Assembly: GCF_000485595.1 (NCBI RefSeq)
Contig: NW_014577391.1
Span: forward strand, 246,529-297,400
Direction of reading: 5' to 3'
Source: Priapulus caudatus
Taxonomy: Eukaryota > Priapulida > Priapulimorpha > Priapulimorphida > Priapulidae
Length of the DNA: 50,872 nt
Translations under genes and position numbers: made by a program
Notes under the pieces: model-generated
The model's database searches: none
The model's input: the letters and a program-made list of their open reading frames with translations, nothing else
Told to the model about the DNA's origin: nothing
Shown: positions 20,801-31,000 of the stretch, piece by piece
Numbering within the stretch: the stretch's first letter is position 1
How the letters are laid out: each line of letters begins with the position of its first letter

Positions 20801-23800
20801 CAATAAATCAAAAGGACAATTTGTCATCCCCTACATGAAAGGGCTATCGGAGAGATTTTCAAGAGTACTTAGGTCCAACGGGGTGGGGCCATCTTATAAA
20901 CCCCATACTACGCTACGGAACCTACTCGTACACCCTAAGGACAAAATAGATACACATGACACTTGCGGTTGCATCTACCAAATTGATTGTAAGAATTGTG
21001 ACAGTGTGTAGATTGGTGAGACCGGTAGGAAGTTTGGTACACGTCTTAATGAACATAAAAAAGATCGTGGATACCTCTGCTGTCTGACAGCTCTAGCCGT
21101 ACCCGGGCAGCCAGCGCATCAACGACAGGAGTACTGCATAAATCCGCTATCACTGACCACATGGTGGACCGTAACCATGTTCCGAATTGGTCATCCGCAA
21201 AAGCGATGAAGCCAAGGAAGGAACTATTGGATAGACAAATACATGAGTCTATCCACATAAGCAAACACCCCCACACTATGAACAGAGATGAGGGGTCATA
21301 CAAACTGTCATATGTGTACGACAACATTCTCAGGCCGAGGACCAGACCATCGGCTCCGGGGTCCCCACCGACCAACATCTGACAGTTTTCGGATCACTGT
21401 CACCTACTGCTATCTGGTGACGAATTCAGAAGTTCTGAAGATAGCTGTCAGAACGACAGCTGAAACTGTCAAGGTAAATAATTTAAGGATTTAACCATGA
21501 ACAATGAAGTTATTAATGTTTTAAAAGAAATCCGACTATGAACTTTCACGATTTAAAAAAAAGTATTTCTAATGGTGATTGAACCATGAAACTTTTTATG
21601 TAGTGTAATTTTAACCTAAATTAACTGAAAATAGCCCTATAACCTAGAGTAAATGATCCATTTAAGTATCAATGATACTCTGTTTTTTTGTTCCTATTGC
21701 ACTGGCAGTTCTAACAAATCAGTAAAAATAAAAATAATGCGTAATAAATCTTATTGCACCACTAATAACTCTCCTTTCTGCGGTAAACAACTCACTGCAA
21801 AAGAAAAGCCTAACGTCGGCGCGAATGCTGACTCTCTGCACTACGCTGCGATAACCCTCGTGATGATGGTTACCTCCTGCAGCATGCGTGATACAAGTCC
21901 TTTCATCCTGCTGGCCTAGCTGTGTCACTTTTTATATTTTCAAAAATTTCCAGTTACTAATCGATGTTTATAAGAAACTTCATGGATACATTACCATTCA
22001 TATCAGTAAGGCTAAAATATGCTTTGTTTTATTTTACAGGTCACCAATATTACCAAATTGAGAGACTTTCTGTTAGAGCATAGAAAACAATATATAAATG
22101 TCAGGTAGAGTGCTGTTTTGATATATGTGATTGATTGGGCGAAAATTACTGAAATAAGTCCAATAGTGTCCCAGTTTTTAAACTAAATACATAGCTAGAT
22201 TAAAGTGGATAATCCTCGCAACAAAATGCTTAAATACACCTACTGTGAGCAGACTTGCAATATTAGAAGAACATCACGAAATGTTCTCATTGAACCAGAA
22301 ATGTGCTCCGAGATAGAGCATTTTGAAAACTTTCTTGGGAAAAGTTTTGGCATATAGATACACATAAATTGTTGTTTAGCGAAGCGACCGAGAACGCTAA
22401 CAGTAGGCCTACGCTAGCGCAAATAGGTCATGGAAAGAAAATACTGTATTTGTTTGCTGATTGCATAAGTAATGTAATTAACATATTATTTAAACAAATT
22501 GTACAATTTTGTACTGAAAAATCATTGAATAATAAATTATAACTTGTTTTATCAGAGAAAAGAACGTTTAATGAATTACAGTGATCGCTCAGCTGTGTCC
22601 TGGATGTGTAAACTTCCTGTGGTGCTACTTTCGTTTAGATATGCTAAAGAAATATAATGAAATTAGCAATACAAATAAGTTGTAGTGGATTTTTACAACA
22701 TAGACGAGCTCATAGTAGGTATATCTATGCATTTTGCTGAGGGAACTGGCCGTTTTAATAAGCCTCTGACTCAGCTAATTTTTTTATGCTTTTTAGTTAA
22801 ATCCTCTGGGCCCAGTCACAGACTTTGTTTCATTTTCATGGCTTTATTGAAAGGAGCATGTAAATAATCGTTGTGCTCTTGTGTGGGCTAAATTTTTTAG
22901 TGTTATCAAAAATTCCGTGTTTTTTCAATTATCAAGATCGTTTGTGGTTGTATAGTAGCAGAGGTGGCTCTAGATACAGCAGCTGGTACTAAAACTGTAT
23001 ATCAAACATAAACAATATAGTACATTTACAACATAGTACATAGACAATATAGTACAATATAGTACAATATAGTACATAAACAACATAGTACATTTATTTG
23101 TTTTACTACGGAGTTATAAATGTATCTATAATATATACCTCAATTGTCTCATTCATATTTAGACATCTAACATCAAGCAATGAACAAATGAGTGATGTGG
23201 AGAGAGACCAGATTGACACAGCTGCACAAGAATTTATTCGGAACTGCTCCGAAACCCTGAAATCAATTAAAGCAATTGGTAAACAAAAAATGGCTGAACT
23301 ATTTTTGCTATATATTCATAAATACATAGTGCAACAGGTATGGATATATATGGGCATTTGTGTCTAATCATCCATGTTTATTAACTATTTAATGCAGTGC
23401 GAATGTTAATGTTTCAATGTTCATTATAATAGGAATCTGAACAATAAATGAAACCTTCTCATCATATGGCATTAGTGACAGTCTACTTGTAGCACCCGTG
23501 ACAAGGTAAATTTGCTAGATGTTCCAGATTTCTATCATAAATGATAAAGATATTTAAAATTGTTTCTCACTTTAATTGTAGCAATTTCAAAGGACATTTC
23601 ATCGCAGGCATGCGAACATCGATATGCCGTTCTATCATTGATTGACGGCTATTTAAAAGGCAAGTATCAAGTTAACGTTTAAATGAAAAAAAAAATAAAT
23701 ATTATACATGATGTCATCTTACTATAATTTGGCGAATGTTGTATGTATGTATGTATGTTAATGAAAGGCTCCGCCAGTTTTGATCAAAATAGCGCCAAAT

Positions 23801-26474
23801 TCACAGAAGAGATCGATGAATACACGGGACGGGTTCTAAACTATACTCGGTTGAAAACGGTAAAAAAGGCTTAAAAAAGACAACAAAAAAAGGTAAAGAT
23901 TTGCCTGAAAATAGGGGGCGCTATATCTTTGCCTTGCTAATATTTCGCCGTCTGTCAACGTTGTGCTGCATGTAAGCCCAATAATGATTTTTATGATTTT
24001 TGTAAGCCCAATAATGTAAGTAGAAAGAAGCATGTGATAATGAAGTTAAATGTCAATGTCAAGGTCAATCTATTCTCTTATCTCTCTGGGTATTGAACAG
24101 TCGGTACCACATGCATCACAGTCACTAAGCCCGCGCTTAGCGCGGGTTCCAGCTAGTGTGTTATAACACATAGAAATATGAATAAGTTTACGTTTTTTTT
24201 ACCGGCACCACATTATTTAAAGTTTGCATTCGCATAGTTTGTGAAGATAATGCTGTTAAACTACCACTTATATTTATTAGTCTATCGGAACATGTTGTTA
24301 AAACATGTTGGTATGTATACTTTACTTGCTACATCACACAATCTAAAGTTATATTGAATAATTTAGAATGTGCATGCATGGCTAAAATCTAGTAAGAATG
24401 ATTAAGAAGTTTAAAATATAATAAAATCAATGGTAACAAACCTGTGCAATGCTATAAAAAAAAGTTTTTTTCTGCTTGCAGCTGTATGTAAGATATATAG
24501 TGAGCAGAGGGTGATACGAATGAAAAGAATGGTGGATGTTAAGCGAATGTAAGTGACACCAGCATTCTTATTCAATTATTCAGGAGTGCTACTAAATGTT
24601 CAGTTACATATCATGTCTCATTTCTACTATACGGTTGTTGTAAAAATAATAGCCAAACGGTATGGATGTATATTACTCTAAATTGAGTTGGCAATAAATA
24701 TTTAATTACAATAAGTATATGTGTCAGCACAAAGAGTATTTATATAATTCTTAACAAAATATCAAGTTTAATTGTTGGATATTGAATGTAGTGTGGCTTG
24801 CAGTTGAGAAAGTTTTATGTGTACCTCTGTCAGGGCAAGACTGGAACCAGAACGTAAGCAACATTCACCAGCTGTCAACCAGAGGAACAATGCAGATAAC
24901 AATGACAAGCAGTCTTTTTCTTCCAGTCGGATAGCCGATTCTTCTACCAAAAGTACAAATGAACCAGATATTACAAGTATATTTCAGATAGTATGAAAAT
25001 ATTTCTTTTGTGTGCGAAATCATCATGTACGTTCCATGCATAGCAACGTTTAGCAAGTTACATAGCAAGGATTCTACCTGAAAATTCTGTGATTTCAATC
25101 AAGATAAGTGCAGAATGTTGTTTTTCAGAGAATAAAGTTTCCAAGCTTGATACCTCGTGGCAGGAGGAGAGTGATGAAGTTGTAATTGATGGAGATGCCA
25201 TTTCACCAGAAGAGATGCAAATGGTATGTGATAGAGCTGGTGCCCAAGCCAATTTATAATTTTTGTTGCTTTACCCGTGGGATAACCTACCGTCATTATA
25301 TAACATTTTTAGCCATTGTTAGCCATCATAATAATAAATTTTAATTTGATGGAGTTTAATGTTCTAATATTGTATTATTTTTATGTCCTATAGTTTCAGC
25401 AAGAGAACGAAAGAATTTATGAAGACATGAATAACATGGTCAATGAAGTGCGGTAAGTGCGTAAATATCCCAGGCTGCCTATCTTGGAGGATATTGTGGT
25501 ATTTATAAGTTTGCATTCTAATTTCTATTTGTTTTACATTTAAGTCATGCAAAATGAGCGTTTGCAGGCATATTAAAAAAGTTCTTTTTTTAAATTTATA
25601 TTGTGCGTTATTTGTGTGTTCGTGAGTCGTGAGTCGTATGGCGTATGTCGCTGGCGGAGGTATGCACTCTCCGTGAGTGCACTCTGTCTAGTTCTATATG
25701 TGTTTCCACAATCTTCTGCTTTTCCCAGAAAAATAGAAGGCAGTGTTATAGAAATATCAAAATTGCAGCAGGTTTTTACGGAGAAAGTCTTGGAACAGGT
25801 AGGCATGCACACGTACATATTTTTTGCAAAATCTGTATGATTCATAGATATTTACAATAATATAATACAATAACTACTGTTATATATATATGGGTGTGCA
25901 TTATTATTGTATATGTATGTATAATTAATATAATATAAACATTTATGTATACTATAAGTCTTGATATCATAGTATAGTCTGCTATAATTTATATTTGATG
26001 CCAGTGGTGGTTGGTAATTTAAAATGTTCCACAGGCTAAGGATATCGATCGCGTATTCGACACTGTTGTTGGGACGACAGAAAACATTAAGGAGGGAAAT
26101 GAACAGATACGAGAGGTGAGTGGGCAAGTAAATGTACAGCGTTGCCTCCACCAACAGAGATGAACATCTAGATTTCTTCCTCATTTCTCGTTCACGATAC
26201 ATTTTGAAGTAAGGCGAATCAATCTTTCTGCTTTGTACATCTTGCATGTATTTGGAAGTGACTTTCTGTAAGCATGTAAATAGGTTGTGTCGAAATCACC
26301 ATGTTAATTACCAACAGGAATGTGATGTAGTTTAGGAGTGGTCAGGCAATGGTGATAGCATCACGATGTTTGTTTCAGGCGATGAAGAACAATGCTGGAT
26401 ACAGGGTCTACATACTTTTTTTTCTCGTCGTTGTGTCCTTCTCCTTGCTATTCCTGGACTGGTATAGCCCATAA
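17831..26474 (+). CDS. STX18: Syntaxin-18 (Qa-SNARE), complete, 11 exons
   Basis: ER-localised, tail-anchored Qa-SNARE for Golgi-to-ER retrograde fusion (with SEC22B, BNIP1 and USE1 in known animals). Exons: 17831-17977, 22040-22104, 23163-23278, 23582-23659, 24482-24548, 24834-24976, 25129-25223, 25394-25452, 25729-25798, 26035-26115, 26379-26474 (TAA). Total 1017 nt, 338 residues (human 335), in frame throughout. Recognisable segments are N-terminal [94 protein letters not shown], a SNARE motif (~238-307) with Gln280 aligning to the zero layer, and a C-terminal membrane anchor (~317-334) ending LFLDWYSP. The low-complexity middle exon (24834-24976) is poorly conserved and its donor (ACAA|GTATAT) is weak but required by frame. 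The exon-4 donor is GC (23660). Three mobile elements sit in introns. Confidence 0.95.
18075..19061. mobile_element. 987-bp foldback DNA element in syntaxin-18 intron 1
   Basis: Two arms of about 428 bases (18075-18501 and 18633-19061) are inverted copies with roughly 95 percent identity by eye, separated by a 131-base spacer. Outer ends are CACAGGCACTTGGAGCG and its complement. The spacer carries a short echo of the terminus (GGAGCGTTGCAATAATGC). No reading frame codes for a recognisable transposase. No clear target duplication was found; the flanks are low-complexity ACTGTACAGT sequence. A single broken arm lies at 15265-15462. Confidence 0.88.
19062..19215. repeat. Cryptically simple ACTGT/AGTAC-rich sequence flanking the foldback element
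   Basis: Reiterated CTAC, AGTAC, GACTGTAG and CACTGTACAG words without a fixed period. Similar sequence precedes the element at 18001-18074 (GGCACTGGC, CTACACTGTACAGT), suggesting insertion into this tract. Confidence 0.6.
19381..19705. repeat. Imperfect inverted repeat in syntaxin-18 intron 1
   Basis: CTGAAAAAGTTGCGCA (near 19418) pairs with TTGCGCAACTTTTCAG (near 19656), and ACAGACCGAGGGCT pairs with CCCTCGGTCTGTAGCCC. GGCGCCGTTGACAC is weakly mirrored by GTGGCGCCACC. It looks like an old MITE; the ends are not defined. Confidence 0.5.
19725..21525 (+). mobile_element. Penelope-like retroelement flanked by inverted ~240-bp terminal repeats
   Basis: The left arm 19725-19965 and right arm about 21285-21525 are inverted copies (for example CAGATGTTGGTCGGTGGGG on the left against its complement on the right). 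They enclose a decayed RT and GIY-YIG coding region. Penelope-like elements are known to carry terminal repeats in direct or inverted orientation, so the layout fits. The element is 5' truncated and inserted in intron 1 of syntaxin-18 in the same orientation. Confidence 0.9.
19932..21382 (+). pseudogene. Penelope-like RT plus GIY-YIG endonuclease, decayed
   Basis: In one frame from 19932: RT motif [16 protein letters not shown] with its catalytic Asp, then [18 protein letters not shown], the active site RYVDDVLAI (about 20359-20385), and the downstream [13 protein letters not shown] block typical of Penelope-like RTs. These are followed by [15 protein letters not shown] and [16 protein letters not shown], the GIY-YIG-type nuclease module. 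Damage seen: an in-frame TAA at about 20205 where Tyr is expected, a TAG at 21009-21011 also at an expected Tyr, and one frameshift between about 21070 and 21100. Coding then resumes in another frame ([12 protein letters not shown] ... MNRDEG) to 21382. The N-terminal ~200 residues are missing. Not functional as it stands. Confidence 0.93.
22980..23100 (+). repeat. Short tandem repeat of ACAATATAGTACAT units
   Basis: About seven degenerate 12-18 base units (AACATAGTACAT, ACAATATAGTAC) in syntaxin-18 intron 2, ending about 60 bases before the exon at 23163. Confidence 0.75.
23717..24156 (+). mobile_element. Non-autonomous Helitron-like element (440 bp) in syntaxin-18 intron 4
   Basis: The 3' end has the Helitron hallmark: hairpin CCCGCGCTTAGCGCGGG, then nine bases ending CTAG at 24156, followed by T. 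A matching 5' end is TCTTACTATAATTTGGCG starting at 23717 after an A, so insertion is between A and T with no duplication. The interior has (TATG)n near the 5' end, no Rep/helicase coding, and a short duplicated GTAAGCCCAATAATG. The 5' boundary is less certain than the 3'. Confidence 0.78.
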
Positions 26475-26996
26475 TTCTCAAAATGTTTTAAGTGCTGCTC
26501 TAATCATGGTAATGTCTGACACGTTAAACCCAACACATTTAAATCAATGCATTAATTGCAATTGCTTGTTGACAGTACTGATATCATGCTGGTCATGGGG
26601 TCTCTATTTAATGGGAAGTTGTTGTTATGTAGTATTTGATAATAGCGTTACAATTCATAATAAAGTTTACTCTAAGAGTATCTCTTATTCATATTTTATT
26701 ATATTCTTCCATGGTTCTTTTATTTAACATAAAATAATATATATAATCTATAATATATAGCTACTATAAACAGCTTTGGTGGTTTCACATCACATATAGT
26801 ACAATCAAAATTCGATATAATTAAATATAGTTGCGAGTTAAACACGTACACGTCCATGTCGAGTGTGATTATAGTGCACACGTAATATTTTTAATCGATC
26901 GTGACTGCTTTGTTTACAAAGTGGCAGTCAATTCCGGGGCGGATTTCTTATGGAACCTCTGGCACGCAGCACACATCAGCGGCCATCATTGTGTGC
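26475..26996. other. Intergenic DNA after syntaxin-18
   Basis: AT-rich 3' flank; no gene seen beyond the polyadenylation signal already listed. The genes on either side converge here. Confidence 0.5.
26659..26664 (+). promoter_or_regulatory. Candidate polyadenylation signal of syntaxin-18
   Basis: AATAAA 185 bases after the stop codon in AT-rich sequence, the first such hexamer downstream. Confidence 0.5.
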
Positions 26997-27660
26997 AGTC
27001 TTTGACCCAGCGACGTGTCGGGGTGGCCCTGGTGTGATACGGCGATGGTGGAGGTGGTGTGGATGTGACCATGACTTGGTCACATACCAGGTAGGTTGTG
27101 ATGTGGTGTGGTGGGGCAGGGTGGGCCAGGTGTATTGCGACGTAGTTCCAGGAATGTGAAGGTGTTGGGCGGCAGGGATCACAACCCAGTGACGTGCCAG
27201 GAGTGGGGTTGGTGTGATGCGGCGATGGTGGAGGTGGTGTGGATGTGATCATGACCCAGTTACATATGCCCCTACCAGGTAGGTTGTGGTGGGGCGGGGT
27301 GAGCCAGGTGTATTGCGACATGGTTCCAGGAATGTGAAGTTGTTGGGCGGCAGGGATCACAACCCAGTGACGTGCCAGGAGTGGGGTTGGTGTGATGCGG
27401 CGATGGTGGAGGTGGTGTGGATGTGATCATGACCCAGTTACATAGGCCTCTACCAGGTAGGTTGTGGTTTGGTGGAGTGGGGTGGGTTGGGTGTATTGCG
27501 ACGTAGTGCCAGGAGTATGAAGGTGTTGGGGGCGGGGATCACTACCCAGCGACGTGCCAGGAGTATGAAGGTGTTAGGGGCAGGGATCACGACCCAGCGA
27601 CGTGCCAGAAGTGTGAAGGTGTTGGGGACGGGGACCACGAGCTAGCGACGTGCCGGGAGT
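26997..27660. repeat. GC-rich minisatellite, ~179-bp units then ~49-bp units
   Basis: GACGTGYC(A/G)GG marks unit starts at about 27011, 27192, 27370 and 27551 (spacing ~180), then at 27599 and 27648 (spacing 49). Units contain GGCGATGGTGGAGGTGGTGTGG, CCAGGTAGGTTGTG and AATGTGAAGGTGTTGGG blocks. The array lies just downstream of the stop codon of the minus-strand gene at 27701. Long frames on the minus strand are repetitive and unlike protein. Confidence 0.85.
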
Positions 27661-27700
27661 GAGGGGCGGTGGTGTGTACGTGTGGATGGGTGTAGGCTCG

Positions 27701-28033
27701 TCATACATAGGTGCCAATCACCAGGCTCTCGTACACTTGCTTCGTGTACAGCAGCCAGCCGATGTAGCGCTTCACGGTGAGGTAGTCACGCATGTCGCGA
27801 CGACTCGGGTTGACCATGCCGACGTAGGCGTCGAGTGGCGTTCGGGCGTCGGACACCGGCAGCGCCGCGTCCCCTGACGCCGCCATCGACATCTCGACGT
27901 TGCGAATGAGGCGACGCAGCTCGGTGAGCAGCATGTTGAAGCTGATAGCGGCACAGCGCGTGTCCTTGAGGATCGTCAGGTGCGCGTCGTAGATCTGCAG
28001 CGCCGCGACGATCGTCTGCTGCTCGACACTCAC
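27701..28033 (-). CDS. Last exon of the mucin-like gene (predicted helices B-C-D)
   Basis: 110 codons from VSVEQQTIVAALQIYDAHL to VYESLVIGTYV and TGA. By eye it holds three amphipathic helices: TIVAALQIYDAHLTILKD, ISFNMLLTELRRLIRNVEM, and RDYLTVKRYIGWLLYTKQVY. The last two are separated by a Pro/Asp-containing loop. The final helix pattern (Asp-Tyr, then Lys, then Trp-Leu, then Lys) is like helix D of CNTF/CLCF1-type cytokines as known from the family. GC-rich relative to its surroundings. Confidence 0.8.
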   Translation of the reverse strand: MSVEQQTIVAALQIYDAHLTILKDTRCAAISFNMLLTELRRLIRNVEMSMAASGDAALPVSDARTPLDAYVGMVNPSRRDMRDYLTVKRYIGWLLYTKQVYESLVIGTYV

Positions 28034-31000
28034 CTGAAATCGCCGCGGTAACGATGACGACGCGGCCGGCCAATTGGCGTTCGTGTAGAATCGCCATGGT
28101 TACTGATTGAATCTACTAACCTGCATACTGGCACTCGATTAGAATCACCATGGTTACCATGTAAAACACACCGACGCATTGGTGCTCACGTGAAATCACC
28201 ATGGTTACCAAGTCACAATCGCCTGTTATTTAGCATCAACCCACGGAATGACACTTGTACAAAATCCACATCGTCACCAGTTCAATTCTGCATACTTTTT
28301 TACCATCCACATAAAATTCCAAGGCTGCCTGCTGCTTTCACACGCAGTTGTAGTTACCATGGATGCCAAACTCGACACTCCACTATTCCTCGAATTCTAA
28401 TTAGAAGCCAACCTTATTCTCCCATCGCTATCTATTTATCAGTGTGGTAGTTGGCTTACGTTCAGGTGGTTGAGCAGTGTCGTGTTGACTTCTCCGGGCT
28501 CTGGGGGCAATACAGTCGACCGTACCGTCACGTTCATGATTTGTTGGCTGAACCTCAGAGAAGCCTGAAAACATTTACGTTAAAGTGTTTTAGAACAAAT
28601 GTCGATATGTTAGAGATGTCACACGCGCATTATAGCAGTAGAATGTATCCACTTTAAACCCCGTCAATATGCTATTATATCTTAATTTTGTAATTGATTA
28701 CACAGTTCTATGTTGCACGTTGACAATATATGTTGCAGGTAACAGCTTAAATCTATTGCTGGAAACTTCATTGGTAAATTCTTCGTATAACCCATTGCGC
28801 ATGACCAACCTCTTTACCCCGAACGTTATATGACGTACCAAACATTTTTTCATCTGAATGGCGTACTCCAGTGCTACATCAGCTCTTTTAACGATTTTCT
28901 CGTAGCATACGGACAGTGACCTTGGACTGCAAATGGTATAAGCTGGTGTTGAACGCGTGCTAGTGTTGTTATAATTCATGCCGAAAGTGCCATTCGCGCC
29001 TATGCTTGTCGAAGTTGCAGTTTCCTCTTGACTGTCTTTAGTCGTTTGGTATCTCGTGTCGTTTACAGTTGATGTATCGTCTGCAGCGTAGTCACCGGTG
29101 ACGTCATCAGCAGCAGTAGATCTAACTATTCTCGTTAGTGAAATTGTTGGGAATGCCGTGTTTATTTTTCTTCTACCTTGACTGGTAGGAGTGGAATGTG
29201 TTGTTAGAGTATAATATGCATCTTGTTGCTGGGTGCTAATAGGGAAATCATTTCGGACGAAATTTGTACTTCCATCCTCAAATTTACCGGTAGAAAGTGT
29301 GATAGTGCTTTTGGAAATGGTCGTGCTAGGTGCTTCGGGTGTCGAAGTGACGTCTGCCTGTATGAACTTCGTGCTAAGATCCAAGCTATCATCGGAGATT
29401 CCACTGGATCCACTCGTCATTGTGAAATTTAGGGCCGAATCTTGTGAAATTTCAGATGGACTCGTTGTCTGGGTGTGAATGTTTGAAGAAGTACTAGTAG
29501 AAGTTGGTTTACTATAGTTAGTATCGTTATGTTGAGGGTAACGAGTGGAAATTGATTCACTGTCGATCACACCACTATGATAAGAAGCAATAGCGGAAGT
29601 TGATTCACTGTTATTCTCGCGAGTTTGTTGAGCAGCAGAGGTAGACGTTGGTTCACTGTAGTTCGTAGCAGTATATTGAGAAGCGGTGGTAGAAGTTGGT
29701 TCACTATAGTTCGTAGCAGTATATTGAGAAGCGGTGGTAGAAGTTGGTTCACTATAGTTCGTAGCAGTATATTGAGAAGCTGTGGTAGAAGTTGGTTCGC
29801 TATAGTTCGTAGCAGTATATTGAGAAGCAGTGGTAGAAGTTGGTTCGCTATAGTTCGTAGCAGTGTATTGAGACGCAGTGGTAGAAGTTGGTTCACTATA
29901 GTTCATAGCAGTATATTGAGACGCAGTGGTAGAAGTTGGTTCACTATAGTTCGTAGCAGTATGTTGCGAAGCAGTGGTAGAAGTTGATTCGCTGAAGTTC
30001 GTAGCAGTATATTGAGAAGCGGTGGTAAACGTTGGCTCACTGTAGTTCGTAGCAGTATATTGAATAGCAATAGAGGAGGTTGATTCAGTATAGTTAGTGG
30101 CGTTAAGTTGGGGGTAAATAGTGGAAACTGATTCACTATAGTTAGTAGCACTATGCTGAAGATTTTTATAAGAAGTTGGTTCACTGTTATTCCAACCAGT
30201 ATGTTGAGTAGTAATAGTTGTTTCACTATAGTTCGTAGCAGCACGCTGAGGAAGAGTGGTAGAGGGCGATTCACTATAGTTTGTACCACTATTTCTAGAG
30301 GCAATAGTGGAGGTTAGCTCACTGTAGTTCGTACCGTTGTATGGAAGAGCAATAGTGGAAGTAGTAGAGGTTGTGTTATTCCAGCCAGTATCTTGAGCAG
30401 CAGGTGTGGAAGATGATTCAATGTAAATCCCACCACTATGTTGAGGCCCACTGCTAAATTCGGATTCACTATATTTCGTGTCGTTATACTGAGACACAAT
30501 AGTAGGAGTTGATTCGCTGTAATTCGTACTATGATGTTTAGCAGCCACCGGAATAGTTGATTTACTGTTATTCCAGCCAGTGTGTTGAGTAGAAATAGTT
30601 GAGGATGATTCACTATCGTTCTCATTAGTGTCGTTGGCATAGGAGGCAGTGTTGCTGGACGAAGAGATGTGTGAGCTTATTTCTTCACTGGCTTCGATGG
30701 AGGAATCGGCTGTGGGGAATGTCCATTGGCTACTATCTGTGCGTGAATCATCGGAAACATCACTGACTGCCATCTTTGTTGACGCCGACTTCTGCCCATC
30801 TACTGAAGTACTGTTTTCACGAATAAGGTCACTCTTCACAGTGTAGCTGCTGACTTGGAATGTTCCAGCAATACGACTGGAACTGCTGGTTGAGAGGTCT
30901 GTAGTATCCATCGTTCCACCTGATATAGACAGTACCTGTTGAGTGTAGGGCAGGTAACTCGGCTGCCCTGTTGTTGCTGATGACGGTGATGATAGTGATG

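Noticed and set aside
21653..21928. Overlapping frames in syntaxin-18 intron 1 as a nested gene
   Set aside because: No similarity recognised, overlapping on both strands, and located in intronic repeat-rich sequence.
26976..27638. Minus-strand frames rich in Pro/His/Thr over the minisatellite
   Set aside because: They follow the repeat period, lie beyond the stop codon of the upstream gene and show no splice support.
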